64,000 nt of DNA from Corynebacterium sp. 21KM1197 (GTDB lineage: Bacteria; Actinomycetota; Actinomycetes; Mycobacteriales; Mycobacteriaceae): NCBI RefSeq assembly GCF_033783015.1, contig NZ_CP123907.1, positions 62,001 to 126,000 on the forward strand, written 5' to 3'. Below are positions 34,503 to 42,619 of the stretch, piece after piece. The position numbers were made by a program, and so were the translations under genes. The first letter of the stretch is position 1; the number at the start of each line of letters is the position of its first letter. The notes below the pieces were generated by a model that saw nothing but the letters and a program-made list of their open reading frames with translations, was not told where the DNA came from and searched no databases.

Positions 34503-34523
34503 GTGGAGTGGTGAGGAAGCCGT

Positions 34524-35285
34524 TCAGAAGGGCAGGTGCCGGAAGATCTGGCGCGGAATGAAGTTGAAGGCCGTGGTCACCAACTGGAAGGCCGGGTGGA
34601 CAAAGAGGATGTCCTTGCCACTCGCCACGGCCTCCACGGTGTCCTTGCCCACGCGCTCGGCGGAGACCGTGAACGGGGCCTCCTTGACCCCGGCGGTCAT
34701 CTTGGTGCGCACCTGGCCGGGTCGAACGGTGAGGACATTCACACCGGAACCGCGCAGGGCCTCCCCCAATTGGGTGTAGAAGCCGTCGAGGCCGGACTTG
34801 GAGGCGCCGTAGACAAAGTTGGAGCGGCGTACCCGCACCCCGGCCACGGAGGAGAGCGCCACGATGGTGCCGTGGCCCTGCTTCTTCATGGCCTGAGCCA
34901 GGAGCACGCCCACGGAGAGGGGCCCGGTGTAATTCACCTGGGCGCTGGCCACGGCCTTGGCCTGGTCCTGCCAGAGTTCTTCCTGGTCGCCCAGGCTGCC
35001 AAAGGCCACGATGGCCACGTCCACGTCGCCGTGGGCAAAGGCCCGTTCCACCACCTCGGGGTGGGTATCAAAGGCGGTGGCGTCGAAGTCGAGCACCTCC
35101 ACCTCCGTGGCACCGGCCTGGGTGAGTTGGGCTACGGCGGCGTCGATACGCGGGCTGGCGGCGCGGGCCGCCAGGGTGACGCGGGCGGGGCTGCGGTGCA
35201 GGAACTCGGAGACGATGGCTAGGCCGATCTCCGAGGTTCCGCCGAGCAAGAGGATGTTTTGGGCTTGGCCCACTGCGTTCAACAT
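34524..35285 (-). CDS. dprE2: Decaprenylphosphoryl-2-keto-D-erythro-pentose reductase DprE2
   Basis: A 253-residue SDR enzyme that completes epimerisation of decaprenylphosphoryl-ribose to -arabinose. The cofactor motif reads LLGGTSEIG, the catalytic Ser lies in ALSSVAGVRVRR, and YGASK holds the Tyr and Lys. The C-terminus (FQLVTTAFNFIPRQIFRHLPF) is a hydrophobic membrane-association helix typical of DprE2. AGGAG precedes ATG 35285, 12 bases after the dprE1 stop, which makes a two-gene operon producing the arabinose donor for AftA and Emb. Confidence 0.94.
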   Translation of the reverse strand: MLNAVGQAQNILLLGGTSEIGLAIVSEFLHRSPARVTLAARAASPRIDAAVAQLTQAGATEVEVLDFDATAFDTHPEVVERAFAHGDVDVAIVAFGSLGDQEELWQDQAKAVASAQVNYTGPLSVGVLLAQAMKKQGHGTIVALSSVAGVRVRRSNFVYGASKSGLDGFYTQLGEALRGSGVNVLTVRPGQVRTKMTAGVKEAPFTVSAERVGKDTVEAVASGKDILFVHPAFQLVTTAFNFIPRQIFRHLPF

Positions 35286-35297
35286 TGGGGGTACTCC

Positions 35298-36713
35298 TTA
35301 GCACAATTCGAGGCGGCGGGACATATCGGAGGCAAAGACGCCGGTGGGGTCGATGGCGTTGCGGGTGCGCAGCCAGCCCTCCATGCCGGGGTACATGGCG
35401 TGGAAGTTCTCGGCGGAGGTGCGGGATTCCTTGGCCAGGTAGAGGCGGCCGCCGAACTCCATCACCTGGCGGTCGAGGTCGTCGAGGAGTTCGCCCAGGC
35501 CCGGGCGGATGGGGAAGTCCACGCACACGTTCCACCCCGGCATGGGGTAGGAGAGCGGGGCGCGGTTGCCGGGGCCAAAGAGTTTGAACACGTTGAGGGC
35601 GGAGTAGTGCCCGGAGGCCTGGATCTGCTTGATGATGTCCTTGAACGGCTCCACGGCCTCCATCGGCACCACAAACTGGTATTGCAGGAAGCCCTTGGCG
35701 CCGTAGCCGCGGTTCCACTCCCCGATGAGGTCCAGGGGCTGGTAGAACTGCGTGAGGTTTTTCACCTGGTTCCGCGCGGGCGAGCCCATCAGGTAGTAGG
35801 CTTGGCCCACGGCGGAGAGGCTGAGCTTGTTCATCGTCCAGGAGGGGAAGATGTCCGGTACCGTCATCAGTTGCGGGGCGTGGAACTTCAGGGGGTCCTT
35901 GGCCAGTTTGGGGGCCAGTTCCTGCAACTGATCCAGGGTGGCCAGGGAGCCCCGGGAGATGGTGGCCCGGCCGAGTTTGGGGGCGGGGGAGATGGCGTCG
36001 AACCACGCGGAGGAATAGGTGTAGTTCACCTCGGAGCCATCGGAGTGGAAGGCGATGGTCTCATCGAGGGTATTGGTGCGGTCCGTATCCGCGATGAAGA
36101 AGGCCGTTTCCGTCTTGGTCATGCGGATCGTGGCGCGCAGAATGATGCCGGTCAGACCCATGCCGCCCACGGTGGCCCAGAAGAGTTCGCCCTCGGGATC
36201 GTCCGGGGAACCCTCCGGCTCCAGGTGCAGCACGCGGCCATCGGCCACCAGGAGTTCCATGGCGGCCACGTGATTACCAAAGGAACCGGCCGAGTGGTGA
36301 TTCTTGCCGTGAATATCCGGGCCGATCGCCCCGCCGATGGTCACCTGGCGGGTGCCGGGCAGCACCGGAACCCACAGGCCATAGGGCAGGGCGGCCTTCA
36401 TCAACTGGTCGAGCGTCACGCCCGCGTCCACGTCCACCAGGGCGGAATCCGGGTCGATGGAGTGAATGCGATTGAGCGGCTGCATGTCCACCACCAGGCC
36501 GCCGCCGTTTTGGGCCGGGTCGCCGTAGGAGCGGCCCATGCCGCGGGCGATCACGCCGCGCCGGGCGTATTCGGGCTTGGTGGAGTTCTCATCCGCCACC
36601 TGGGCCACGGCCTCGATGATCGTCTCCACGTCCGGGGTGGAGAGCACGTGGGCCGTGGAGGGCGCGGTGCGGCCCCATCCGTAGAGGGATTGTTCCTTGG
36701 TCTGGAATGCCAT
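35298..36713 (-). CDS. dprE1: Decaprenylphosphoryl-D-ribose oxidase DprE1
   Basis: A 471-residue FAD enzyme (VAO fold), target of benzothiazinones. The FAD-binding block is [14 protein letters not shown] and [20 protein letters not shown]. The substrate half contains [13 protein letters not shown] and [17 protein letters not shown]. The Cys in WNVCVDF is the residue (Cys387 in M. tuberculosis) that covalently captures benzothiazinones, so the enzyme is predicted to be sensitive. The C-terminus [13 protein letters not shown] is typical. ATG 36713 is chosen; an in-frame GTG at 36758 would add 15 residues. It heads the dprE1-dprE2 pair. Confidence 0.94.
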   Translation of the reverse strand: MAFQTKEQSLYGWGRTAPSTAHVLSTPDVETIIEAVAQVADENSTKPEYARRGVIARGMGRSYGDPAQNGGGLVVDMQPLNRIHSIDPDSALVDVDAGVTLDQLMKAALPYGLWVPVLPGTRQVTIGGAIGPDIHGKNHHSAGSFGNHVAAMELLVADGRVLHLEPEGSPDDPEGELFWATVGGMGLTGIILRATIRMTKTETAFFIADTDRTNTLDETIAFHSDGSEVNYTYSSAWFDAISPAPKLGRATISRGSLATLDQLQELAPKLAKDPLKFHAPQLMTVPDIFPSWTMNKLSLSAVGQAYYLMGSPARNQVKNLTQFYQPLDLIGEWNRGYGAKGFLQYQFVVPMEAVEPFKDIIKQIQASGHYSALNVFKLFGPGNRAPLSYPMPGWNVCVDFPIRPGLGELLDDLDRQVMEFGGRLYLAKESRTSAENFHAMYPGMEGWLRTRNAIDPTGVFASDMSRRLELC

Positions 36714-36825
36714 ATTAAAAGGAATCTTTCCGAAAGAAAGGCGTACTAGATACTGCACCCACCTTAGCGCCCCGGTGCAGGCCGGGTGCCCGGCGACGGC
36801 GCGGATTGAGGCGGATCGACGCGGA

Positions 36826-37053
36826 TCACAAATCCATGATCTCCCGCACCCGGGCGGGCAGTTCCTCCTGCGAGGTGATCTCCGGGCCCTGATAATCGCG
36901 CAATTCCTGGTACACCAGCACCCGGCTGGTGGAATCGAGCAGGGGGAGTTCCTGGGCCATGAGGCGCGTCATGAAGTCATCCAGGGGGAGGTTGGTGCGC
37001 TGCGCCGCCTCGTGGTGCTCCGGCTGACCTTTTCTTCCGAACATGGCTCCCAA
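36826..37053 (-). CDS. Small hypothetical protein
   Basis: 75 residues from ATG 37053, or 72 from ATG 37044 ([15 protein letters not shown]). The protein is charged and helical without membrane segments: [20 protein letters not shown], later [14 protein letters not shown] do not recognise the family. It lies upstream of dprE1 on the same strand, 112 bases away, and is divergent from the next membrane protein with only about 20 bases between starts. Confidence 0.55.
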   Translation of the reverse strand: MGAMFGRKGQPEHHEAAQRTNLPLDDFMTRLMAQELPLLDSTSRVLVYQELRDYQGPEITSQEELPARVREIMDL

Positions 37054-37073
37054 GGATAGCTAGGGTGGTGGGC

Positions 37074-37490
37074 ATGACGCAGAAGAATCAATCCACCCTG
37101 AACGCCACGCGCACCAGGCGACTGGGGCAGGCGGCCTTTGTGGGAGCGTGGGAGGCGCTGCCGGATTACGTGCCCTCGCGGGTGGCGCGCGGTGTCATCA
37201 AGACGGCCCTGGTGGGAGGCGGGGTCGCCACGGCGGTGGCGCTGGGCCGGGGGGAGGATACCCCGGTGGAAAAGCCCAAGGAGATAGACCTTAGCGCCAC
37301 CCAGACCAGGGTGGCGCTGGCGGTGGGGTTCGCGTTGCTGGTGGCCATGCCGGTGCTGAACCACAAGATCCGCGTCTGGGCGGCCGGGTGGCTGCGCCGC
37401 TGCGGCATCAATCGCCCCCACACCGTGCTGGGGGTGGCGGCGGCCGTGGTGGTCTTTGCCGCGCTGGAATCGGAGGCGGACGTGGCATGA
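37074..37490 (+). CDS. Small membrane protein of unknown function
   Basis: A 138-residue protein from ATG 37074. Three hydrophobic stretches are apparent (IKTALVGGGVATAVAL, VALAVGFALLVAMPVL, TVLGVAAAVVVFAAL) with basic residues between them. It overlaps the following gene by four bases (ATGA), and that gene overlaps a third, so three proteins are made from one message. The family is not recognised. Confidence 0.6.
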   Translation: MTQKNQSTLNATRTRRLGQAAFVGAWEALPDYVPSRVARGVIKTALVGGGVATAVALGRGEDTPVEKPKEIDLSATQTRVALAVGFALLVAMPVLNHKIRVWAAGWLRRCGINRPHTVLGVAAAVVVFAALESEADVA

Positions 37491-37936
37491 TCGCGGTCGT
37501 CGATAAGCAGGAGGAAGCCACGGTGGTGTGGCACGTGCAGACCACCGTGGGGGACACTGCCGTGATGTCCGGGGCGTGGATCGTGGCGGACCCCACGGAT
37601 CTGTTGGTGGGCGCGGTGCAGGTGCGGCCCGGGGCCGAGGCGGTGCGCGAACTCGCGGCGGCGATGAACGAGGAGCGCGAGCGGATCCGCGAGGCCTGCG
37701 GGGACAAGGTCACCGGCCTGCGGCTCGACGCCCTGGTGGAGCCCGACCTCGACCAGATTTCCGCCGCCTACCAGGGCGAACCCGCCGCGCGCCGGGCCTG
37801 GGTCACCGCCACCGCGCTCGCGCAGCTCGTGCAGCAGTGGCACACCCTGGAGACGCAGCGCCGCTCCCGCAAGCACCTCCAGGAGGTCTTTGGCAAGGAG
37901 ATCAGGCCCCTGCCGCTGAAGCACCATGCGGCCTGA
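37487..37936 (+). CDS. Conserved hypothetical protein
   Basis: A 149-residue soluble protein from ATG 37487. It begins MIAVVDKQEEATVVWHVQTT and has an amphipathic helical middle (EAVRELAAAMNEERERIREA) and a basic C-terminus (RRSRKHLQEVFGKEIRPLP). No catalytic signature is recognised. It is the middle gene of a three-gene overlapping set; its end overlaps the next start by 11 bases. It contains one CTTATCGACG motif (minus orientation) near its start. Confidence 0.6.
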   Translation: MIAVVDKQEEATVVWHVQTTVGDTAVMSGAWIVADPTDLLVGAVQVRPGAEAVRELAAAMNEERERIREACGDKVTGLRLDALVEPDLDQISAAYQGEPAARRAWVTATALAQLVQQWHTLETQRRSRKHLQEVFGKEIRPLPLKHHAA

Positions 37937-38876
37937 ACCCACCACCGTGCTGCTCCGGGCCGCCAGCCTCACCGGAGAAGTCCACCGGCACATCGGCATC
38001 GATGCCTCCCGCCACCTGCACGATCTGCACCGCGTGCTGGGCACCTGCTTTGGGCTTATCGACGCCCCCACCTGGGGTTTTCAGCACTCCACCGACGCGG
38101 GAGGGCGGGGCGTGGACGGTAGCGAGCGCATTGACACGCACCTGGGTGCGGTGGGCGAGCACCTGACCTACGAGTGGGGACTGTGGCAGATCCGCCTCAG
38201 CGTGGTGGGCGTTTTTGTGCGCGACGCCCACACCCCCTGGGCGCTGTGCGTGGGCGGCTCCGGGAGTTTCCGGGACGCGCCCTTCGACCTGGCCACCATC
38301 AACGCCGCCCTGATGGGCGGCGCGGCCACGCGCGAGGTGATGGATCGGGTACGACCCGAGGTGCGCTCGGTGCTTTCGCGGGGGAACCTGATGGACTTCG
38401 TGCCGCTGCTTCAGGCCCTGGATGTGGGTTGTGGTTTTGTGGGCTCGACGGGCTCGGAAAGTGGGGCCGTGGCGGGGAAGGTGGCGGAGCTGCCGGTGGA
38501 AAAAGACCAGGTCGGCGCCGATGCTTTTTGGTGCGCGCTGCTGGGCTTTGCCTGTTTTTCCGGCGAGGCCGTGGCCGATGAGGTGATGGTGGCCGCGATG
38601 GAGGCGCTGGGATACGGGGATTGTGTGGATGAGGCTCGGTTAAGCGGCCGCGTGGTGCGGGCCTGGTGCGCGGAGTCCCTGGATCGGCTGGCCGCGATGG
38701 GCGGCTGCGGAGAGAACCAGGCGCCCCCGGTGGAGCGCCTGGAGTTGTACCGGGTGCTTTTGAGCGGGGATGTTTTCTGTGGTGGGGGTGCTGGTGGTGT
38801 TTCTGGCGACTCTGGAGGTTCTGGCGGTTCTGGCGGTTCTGGTGCGGGGGCGGTGTTGAGCGCCGCGCTGAAGTAG
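37926..38876 (+). CDS. Protein with a pRiA4b ORF-3-like domain
   Basis: A 316-residue protein. The N-terminal 120 residues (VLLRAASLTGEVHRHIGIDA, DLHRVLGTCFG, and then HLTYEWGLWQIRLSVVGVF) follow the layout of the plasmid pRiA4b ORF-3-like fold, in which a 'YEYDFGDGW' strand is the landmark; the match is weak. The remainder is alpha-helical and unfamiliar. The C-terminus ends in a Gly-Ser repeat (GDSGGSGGSGGSGAGA) encoded by GGTTCTGGC-type triplets, probably a flexible or expandable tail. No function is claimed. Confidence 0.45.
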   Translation: MRPEPTTVLLRAASLTGEVHRHIGIDASRHLHDLHRVLGTCFGLIDAPTWGFQHSTDAGGRGVDGSERIDTHLGAVGEHLTYEWGLWQIRLSVVGVFVRDAHTPWALCVGGSGSFRDAPFDLATINAALMGGAATREVMDRVRPEVRSVLSRGNLMDFVPLLQALDVGCGFVGSTGSESGAVAGKVAELPVEKDQVGADAFWCALLGFACFSGEAVADEVMVAAMEALGYGDCVDEARLSGRVVRAWCAESLDRLAAMGGCGENQAPPVERLELYRVLLSGDVFCGGGAGGVSGDSGGSGGSGGSGAGAVLSAALK

Positions 38877-38887
38877 GCTGAGGCCCC

Positions 38888-39289
38888 GTGCAGGATTTAA
38901 AGAGCCAGGGCATCCGTTTTCTTATCAGTGGTGGCATCTCCGCCGTGGTGGATCTGGGACTGACCTGGATATGCAACGTGGTGGTGGGCATGAGCATTCC
39001 CGCCTCGCGCACCATCGGCTTTATCTTTGGCACGCTCGTGGCCTACATGATCAACCGCCGCTGGACTTTCCGCGCCGAACCCTCCTGGCGGCGGTTCCTG
39101 GCGGTCATGGGCCTTTATGCGATCACCTATGGTGTGAACGTGGGCGGCCAAACCTTGGGGCAGCGGCTTTTCCAAGACTGGGGTTGGGACCACAACATCG
39201 CCCTGGTGGTGGCCTTTGTGCTCTCCCAGGGCACGGCCACGGTGATCAACTTTGTGATGCAGCGGACTTTCATTTTCCGGGTTAAGTGA
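38888..39289 (+). CDS. GtrA-family membrane protein (Rv3789-like)
   Basis: A 133-residue protein from GTG 38888 with four membrane segments: IRFLISGGISAVVDLGLTW, TIGFIFGTLVAYMINRRWTF, an ITYGVNVGG segment and a final VVAFVLSQGTATVINFVMQR. The GtrA signature is ISGGxSAVVDLG...NRRWTF. The mycobacterial relative Rv3789 lies beside dprE1 and was proposed to act in arabinogalactan synthesis, first as a flippase and later as an anchor for other enzymes; which applies here is unknown. One palindrome separates it from the convergent glfT1. Confidence 0.85.
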   Translation: MQDLKSQGIRFLISGGISAVVDLGLTWICNVVVGMSIPASRTIGFIFGTLVAYMINRRWTFRAEPSWRRFLAVMGLYAITYGVNVGGQTLGQRLFQDWGWDHNIALVVAFVLSQGTATVINFVMQRTFIFRVK

Positions 39290-39396
39290 GTTGCTGGGGG
39301 TGGTTTGCGGTTGGTTTGTGCGGGGGGGGGCTCGCGTTGGCAGTTGCTGCTGGCTGGGTTGCTGGGTTGCCGTTGGCTGGCGGCCCCATCGGCATC

Positions 39397-39464
39397 GGCG
39401 CTAAGGGGTGCCATTAGGCGGTGGATTGGGCTCCCACACCCGGAGGTGGCACCCCTTCGTGTTG
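39397..39464. repeat. Intergenic palindrome, copy 11
   Basis: Left arm GGCGCTAAGGGGTGCCATTA; right arm GGTGGCACCCCTTCGTGTTG. It lies between convergent gtrA-type and glfT1 genes. Confidence 0.85.
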
Positions 39465-39494
39465 GGTGCGCAGGTGGTGCGGGCTCATTCCGGC

Positions 39495-40403
39495 TTATTC
39501 CGGGCGACGGAATCGTTCGCGGCGGCCGAGCCGGTGGAGGGAGAGCCATTCCTTGAACCCGGCCGGGTCGCGCCTTTGGACTAGGAAGAACCAGGCAAAG
39601 CGCGCGTATTCCTGGGGGAGGAGTTTGCGCATACCGGGTTGGCTCATGAGGTATCCGCGGTTGCGGTATGTGAAGAATCTCTTGGACTCGCTGCTGGGGT
39701 ATTGGGTGTGCATTTTCCCACCCAGAATGGGTTTGAACTCGTCCGAGCCATCGGGGTGGAGATACGCGGTGGTCAGCGCGGTGCCAAAGCGTAGGCCCGA
39801 GCGAACAAGACGGCGGTGATATTCCACCTCGTCGCCGCGAATAAACAGGCGATAGTCCGGTACGCCGATGATTTCCATGGCGCGCGCCGAGATGAGCGCA
39901 CCGTTAAACAGGCTGGCGATCCCCGGAATGAAGTCTCCTTCTAATTCATTCACGGTGCGTTTCCACGTCACCCCCTGGCGCAAAGGGAAGGCGAGTCGTT
40001 CTGGGGTGTCGATGTTGCACACCACGGGCGAGACCTCGTGGAGACGGTGCCGGGCGGCGGCGTCGATAAGCGTGGCCAGGACGTGATGATCCTGGGGGCG
40101 CCCATCATCGTCGGCGCACCAGATGGCGTCGGCCCCGAGGGCTAGCGCGGTGAGGAATCCGTAGGCGAAACCGCCGGCGCCGCCGAGATTTGTGCGGCTG
40201 GGCAGGTAGATTCCGCGATCCCCGGCTACCTCATCGAGGAGGCGGCGCACGGAGTCCTCGGCGGCGTTGTCCACCACGATGACCCATTTCACCGGCCGGG
40301 TTTGCTGACATACCTGTTCCAGGGAAGCGCGGAGTTGTTCGACTCGCCTGTGCGTGACAATGACGGCGGCAATGGAATCAGAGCTTCGCAGCGGCGGAAT
40401 CAT
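39495..40403 (-). CDS. glfT1: Galactofuranosyltransferase GlfT1
   Basis: A 302-residue GT2-family enzyme that adds the first galactofuranose residues to the rhamnosyl-GlcNAc linker. It has the GT-A fold start AAVIVTHRRVEQLRASLEQ, the nucleotide-sugar region RTNLGGAGGFAYGF, and the metal-binding triad in WCADDDGRPQ. A second acidic motif, RLFIRGDEVEYHRRLVRSG, holds the likely catalytic base. It resembles Rv3782. It overlaps the end of the DUF559-like gene by 26 bases on the same strand. Confidence 0.92.
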   Translation of the reverse strand: MIPPLRSSDSIAAVIVTHRRVEQLRASLEQVCQQTRPVKWVIVVDNAAEDSVRRLLDEVAGDRGIYLPSRTNLGGAGGFAYGFLTALALGADAIWCADDDGRPQDHHVLATLIDAAARHRLHEVSPVVCNIDTPERLAFPLRQGVTWKRTVNELEGDFIPGIASLFNGALISARAMEIIGVPDYRLFIRGDEVEYHRRLVRSGLRFGTALTTAYLHPDGSDEFKPILGGKMHTQYPSSESKRFFTYRNRGYLMSQPGMRKLLPQEYARFAWFFLVQRRDPAGFKEWLSLHRLGRRERFRRPE

Positions 40404-41358
40404 GCCTACATTCTGCCACGCTGCGGTGCCACCGCCACACGGGATCGTCGCTGAATGGGGAGCGAAGCCCCCGCGCGATAGCGATGATTTCCTCCACTAC
40501 CTTTTCGCAGTGATGATCCACGCAGGCCGAGGTATAACGCAACGCGTAATATCCCTGACTAATGGCGTCATTGGTTTTCCAACGGTCCTTGACAAAGGAC
40601 GCGCTATTGCTATGAAATGCCTCCCCGTCAATGTCGATGAGCATCTTACATTTTCCCTCCACGAGTGCATCCCAGGTGTGATTGCCGATCTTCACGTTTT
40701 GCGTGATCTTGAGGCCGTGTATTTTGAGGGGGCGGAAAACCCTGCGCTCCGTCTCGCTATCAGCGCCGATGGAGGATCGGCCGAGTACTGCGGAGAGCCC
40801 TTTGCGGGAGGCGGTGCCCAGGCAGGAGAGGTCTTTTTTTAGAGAAGGGGTGCCGTTTCGGCCCGCGTAATGATGCTCCAGAACACGCATGAGAACGTCC
40901 TGGGTGCTATCGCGGAGACGACGTTTTACCGACCGGAGCGCCGATACCAATCTCGCTGGTGAAAGCAGTGAAAGATCGCGTACCACTGTGGCGGCGCAGA
41001 GGACTTTTATGCCGTGAATCATGGTGGTGGGTAAGCAGCGCCGACGTGTGACCCGCAAAGTGTGGGTATTCTTCTCAGATTTTCCTCTGGGCACAACGGC
41101 GTGCAGGGGAAGCGTGACCTCCTGATTAAGGAATAATTGCACGGCGGTGACCCCGGTGAAGGCCAGATGTGGTTTGAGTAGGGAATAGGCGGCGCACAAT
41201 TGGTGCGGTGTTAATGGTTCTTCTGAATAGAGCCCGCGAATGATTCTGTGGAGGCTACCCTCCCTGAGGCGGCGAGCGATGGAATAGCGTGTTTCTCCCA
41301 TGCGTTTGAGTTCGGCTGTTGAGGCAACAGTAATGCCATCAATTTCCATGTGTACCAT
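40378..41358 (-). CDS. Protein with AbiEi-like winged helix and DUF559/Vsr-like nuclease fold
   Basis: A 326-residue protein. The N-terminus (STAELKRMGETRYSIARRLR, GSLHRIIRGLYS, PHQLCAAYSLL) resembles the winged-helix of AbiEi-type antitoxins. The C-terminal part (KIGNHTWDALVEGKCKMLID, IDGEAFHSNSASFVKDRWK and a final YYALRYTSACVD) is laid out like DUF559/very-short-patch nucleases: hydrophobic strand, D-x-D/E, then a conserved Lys/Arg-rich helix. The same combination occurs in many actinobacterial proteins of unknown role. It sits between wzt and glfT1, genes that are near neighbours in mycobacteria, and its DNA is slightly less GC-rich, suggesting insertion. No AbiEii toxin partner is present. 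Confidence 0.6.
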   Translation of the reverse strand: MVHMEIDGITVASTAELKRMGETRYSIARRLREGSLHRIIRGLYSEEPLTPHQLCAAYSLLKPHLAFTGVTAVQLFLNQEVTLPLHAVVPRGKSEKNTHTLRVTRRRCLPTTMIHGIKVLCAATVVRDLSLLSPARLVSALRSVKRRLRDSTQDVLMRVLEHHYAGRNGTPSLKKDLSCLGTASRKGLSAVLGRSSIGADSETERRVFRPLKIHGLKITQNVKIGNHTWDALVEGKCKMLIDIDGEAFHSNSASFVKDRWKTNDAISQGYYALRYTSACVDHHCEKVVEEIIAIARGLRSPFSDDPVWRWHRSVAECRHDSAAAKL

Positions 41359-41481
41359 TGGTTCCCCCTAGCGGTGCGGTCTTGCTCTCACCCTAGACCA
41401 CGCCTGGGACACGTATGTTCGAATGGGGTGCCTGGCTGTGGATAACCGGGCGGGCTGTGATGGGGTTGTGGATAACTGAGG

Positions 41482-41544
41482 CCGTTGGGGTGCCATTGGT
41501 TGGTGGAGGCTTGCCGACGCCCCGCTAATGGCACCCCTTGGAGG
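41482..41544. repeat. Intergenic palindrome, copy 12
   Basis: Left arm GTTGGGGTGCCATTGG; right arm CTAATGGCACCCCTTGGAG. Its centre carries GCTTGCCGACGCC, a variant of the CTTATCGACG motif. Confidence 0.8.
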
Positions 41545-41651
41545 GGGTCGGGAGGAAAGAACCAAAAAGAGTGAAACGGATGTGACTGGTGGGTCTGGTG
41601 GTGAAACCGCCCATCCAGACATTCCCCATTCCAGCGCCGCTACACCCCGCA

Positions 41652-41722
41652 ACAACGTCAAGGGGTGCCACTGACCCCCGCCGAGTCCCCATCACCCCAC
41701 TAATGGCACCCCTAAGTGCTGT
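41652..41722. repeat. Intergenic palindrome, copy 13
   Basis: Left arm ACAACGTCAAGGGGTGCCAC; right arm CTAATGGCACCCCTAAGTGC. It lies 58 bases beyond the wzt stop. Confidence 0.83.
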
Positions 41723-41780
41723 GGGCGCCGCCGCCCAGCATCACCCCACCCCTAACCACACGCTCCCCCAAAAACCACCC

Positions 41781-42566
41781 CTACTCCTGGAACTCGGCCA
41801 GCATCTCCCTCATGCGCTTGCCTGCCTCGGGCCCCTCGTAGGCCTCCACCACCTCGTCCACGAGTCCGGCCTGGCGGATCGTGCCGTGATCCACCCAGAG
41901 CGCGGTATTGCAGAGTTGGGCGAGGAAATCGTTGGAGTGGGAGGCAAAGACCAGGATTCCGGAGCGCTTGACCATTTCCTGGAGCCGCACCCGGGCCTTG
42001 GCCATGAAGGCGGCGTCCACGGCGCCGATGCCTTCGTCGAGAAGCAAAATCTCCGGCTCAATGGAGGTGACCACACCCAGGGCCAGCCGCACGCGCATGC
42101 CGGTGGAGTAGGTGCGCAGCGGCATATTGAGGTATTCGCCCAGCTCGGAGAACTCCGCGATGTCGTCCATTTTTTTGCGCATGGAGCGGCGGGTCTGGCC
42201 CAGGAAGAGGCCGCGAATGATGATGTTTTCGTACCCGGAGATCTCCGGGTCCATGCCCACGCCGAGATCAAAGACGGGGGCCACTCGTCCGCGCACGTGC
42301 GCGGAGCCGCGGGTGGGTTCATAGATGCCGGAAAGGAGGCGCAGGAGGGTGGATTTGCCGGCGCCATTGTGGCCCACCAGGCCCACGCGGTCGCCCTCGC
42401 GGAGGTGGAGGTTAATGTCGCGCAGGGCCTCCACCACCACGGTGTTTTCCTGATTGCGGCCAATCGCTCCGCCGGCGGCCCCCAGGAAGGCTTTTTTCAT
42501 GGATCGGGATTTGGCGTCAAAAATGGGGAAGTCCACGCAGGCGTTGTGGGTATCTATGGAAACCAC
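41781..42566 (-). CDS. wzt: Polysaccharide ABC exporter ATPase (Wzt/RfbE, Rv3781-like)
   Basis: A 261-residue ABC ATPase. The Walker A motif is GHNGAGKSTLLR, the signature is YSTGMRVRLAL (in place of LSGGQ, as in Wzt/TagH-type exporters) and Walker B is EILLLDEGIGAVD. The H-loop is VFASHSNDF. The ATPase pairs with the Wzm-type permease 53 bases upstream. In mycobacteria the pair flanks glfT1 and is thought to export lipid-linked galactan across the membrane for arabinan addition. GTG 42566 follows an AAGGAAG sequence. No C-terminal carbohydrate-binding domain is present. Confidence 0.92.
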   Translation of the reverse strand: MVSIDTHNACVDFPIFDAKSRSMKKAFLGAAGGAIGRNQENTVVVEALRDINLHLREGDRVGLVGHNGAGKSTLLRLLSGIYEPTRGSAHVRGRVAPVFDLGVGMDPEISGYENIIIRGLFLGQTRRSMRKKMDDIAEFSELGEYLNMPLRTYSTGMRVRLALGVVTSIEPEILLLDEGIGAVDAAFMAKARVRLQEMVKRSGILVFASHSNDFLAQLCNTALWVDHGTIRQAGLVDEVVEAYEGPEAGKRMREMLAEFQE

Positions 42567-42619
42567 GGTGTTTCTTCCTTTCCTATCTGTTCGGCCCTAG
42601 GGCCCTGTACCTAGCGGCC

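Larger units (their letters stand above)
41359..41780. other. Intergenic region with two palindromes
   Basis: 422 bases between the wzt stop and the start of the DUF559-like gene. Apart from two palindrome copies and G- or C-rich connecting sequence I see no gene. The promoter for the DUF559-like gene and glfT1 should lie near 41360-41420. Confidence 0.6.
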
